5,267 bases of DNA from contig DASPWT010000177.1 of assembly GCA_035637655.1 (NCBI GenBank), positions 1 to 5,267 on the forward strand. Reading direction: 5' to 3'. A model generated the notes under the pieces. It saw nothing but the letters and a program-made list of their open reading frames with translations. It was not told where the DNA came from and made no database searches. This DNA is from VBDM01 sp035637655 (GTDB taxonomy: Bacteria; Pseudomonadota; Gammaproteobacteria; Burkholderiales; SG8-39). The position numbers and the translations under genes are program-made. The number at the start of each line of letters is the position of its first letter. Position 1 is the first letter of the stretch. Positions 5,122-5,267 of the stretch are shown here, one piece after another.

Positions 5122-5267
5122 ATGATGAATCTCTACTCCGGAACCACCTGCCCGTTCTCGCAGCGCTGCCGCATCGTGCTGTACGAAAAGGGCATGGACT
5201 TTCAAATCATCGACGTGGACATGTACAACAAGCCGGAAGACATTGCGGTGATGAACCCCTACAACCG
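5122..5267 (+). CDS. sspA: Stringent starvation protein A (GST-fold regulator), 5' part only
   Basis: The visible 48 residues match the N-terminal thioredoxin-like domain of SspA. In E. coli this is an RNA-polymerase-associated protein of the glutathione S-transferase fold that alters transcription in stationary phase and starvation. The start reads MMNLYSGTTCPFSQRCRIVL, followed by EKGMDFQIIDVDMYNKPEDIAVMNPYN. Cys10-Pro11-Phe12-Ser13 occupies the active-site position of the fold, and the NKPEDI and MNPY stretches are typical of the SspA group. Two adjacent ATG codons (5122 and 5125) could start it. AAGG at 5109-5112 lies 9 nt before the first, and either is possible. The gene runs off the window, so the C-terminal helical domain is not seen. 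It follows the petABC terminator, so it probably has its own promoter, which I could not identify. Confidence 0.93.
   Translation, partial: MMNLYSGTTCPFSQRCRIVLYEKGMDFQIIDVDMYNKPEDIAVMNPYN

Noticed and set aside
4081..5205. 374-codon minus-strand open frame antisense to petB, petC and sspA
   Set aside because: It crosses three genuine genes and a terminator and has no recognisable motif.

Overview
The window is an ordinary housekeeping segment, most likely from a betaproteobacterium. I infer this from its high GC content, from the gene order tatC / HtrA-type protease (opposite strand) / petA-petB-petC / sspA, which I recall as typical of that class, and from proteobacterial sequence signatures such as PVWY in cytochrome b and CHGSLFDLAG in the Rieske protein. 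No mobile element, CRISPR array, rRNA or tRNA is visible.

Layout. Positions 1-14 probably hold the last codons of an upstream gene (tatB would be expected), overlapping the start of tatC. tatC (11-757, +) encodes the six-helix Tat translocase subunit. A membrane-anchored, single-PDZ HtrA/DegS-like serine protease (754-1911, -) converges on tatC, and the two stop codons share the palindrome CTAG. A 309-bp divergent intergenic region (1912-2220) follows. It carries a well-formed sigma70-type promoter for petA, with a perfect TATAAT, and an 8-3-8 perfect inverted repeat lying over the -35 element. A second perfect 8-3-8 inverted repeat lies further upstream. petA (2221-2823), petB (2828-4228) and petC (4225-5031) form a tight operon for the cytochrome bc1 complex: Rieske iron-sulfur protein, cytochrome b and cytochrome c1. 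A strong intrinsic terminator (5048-5079) closes the operon. The last gene is the 5' end of sspA (5122 to the window edge), a GST-fold stringent-starvation-type regulator.

How they work together. The bc1 complex oxidises quinol, reduces a c-type cytochrome and pumps protons at the cytoplasmic membrane. Its Rieske subunit carries a twin-arginine signal anchor and so depends on the Tat machinery encoded next door by tatC. The HtrA protease would monitor or degrade misfolded envelope proteins, although nothing here ties it specifically to bc1.

I did not find a new system. The points most worth a second look are the unassigned palindrome over the petA promoter, the roughly 48-residue two-helix insertion in cytochrome b, the Tyr-to-Phe position in the Rieske cluster-binding motif, and the convergent tatC/protease junction with overlapping stop codons in a small hairpin loop.
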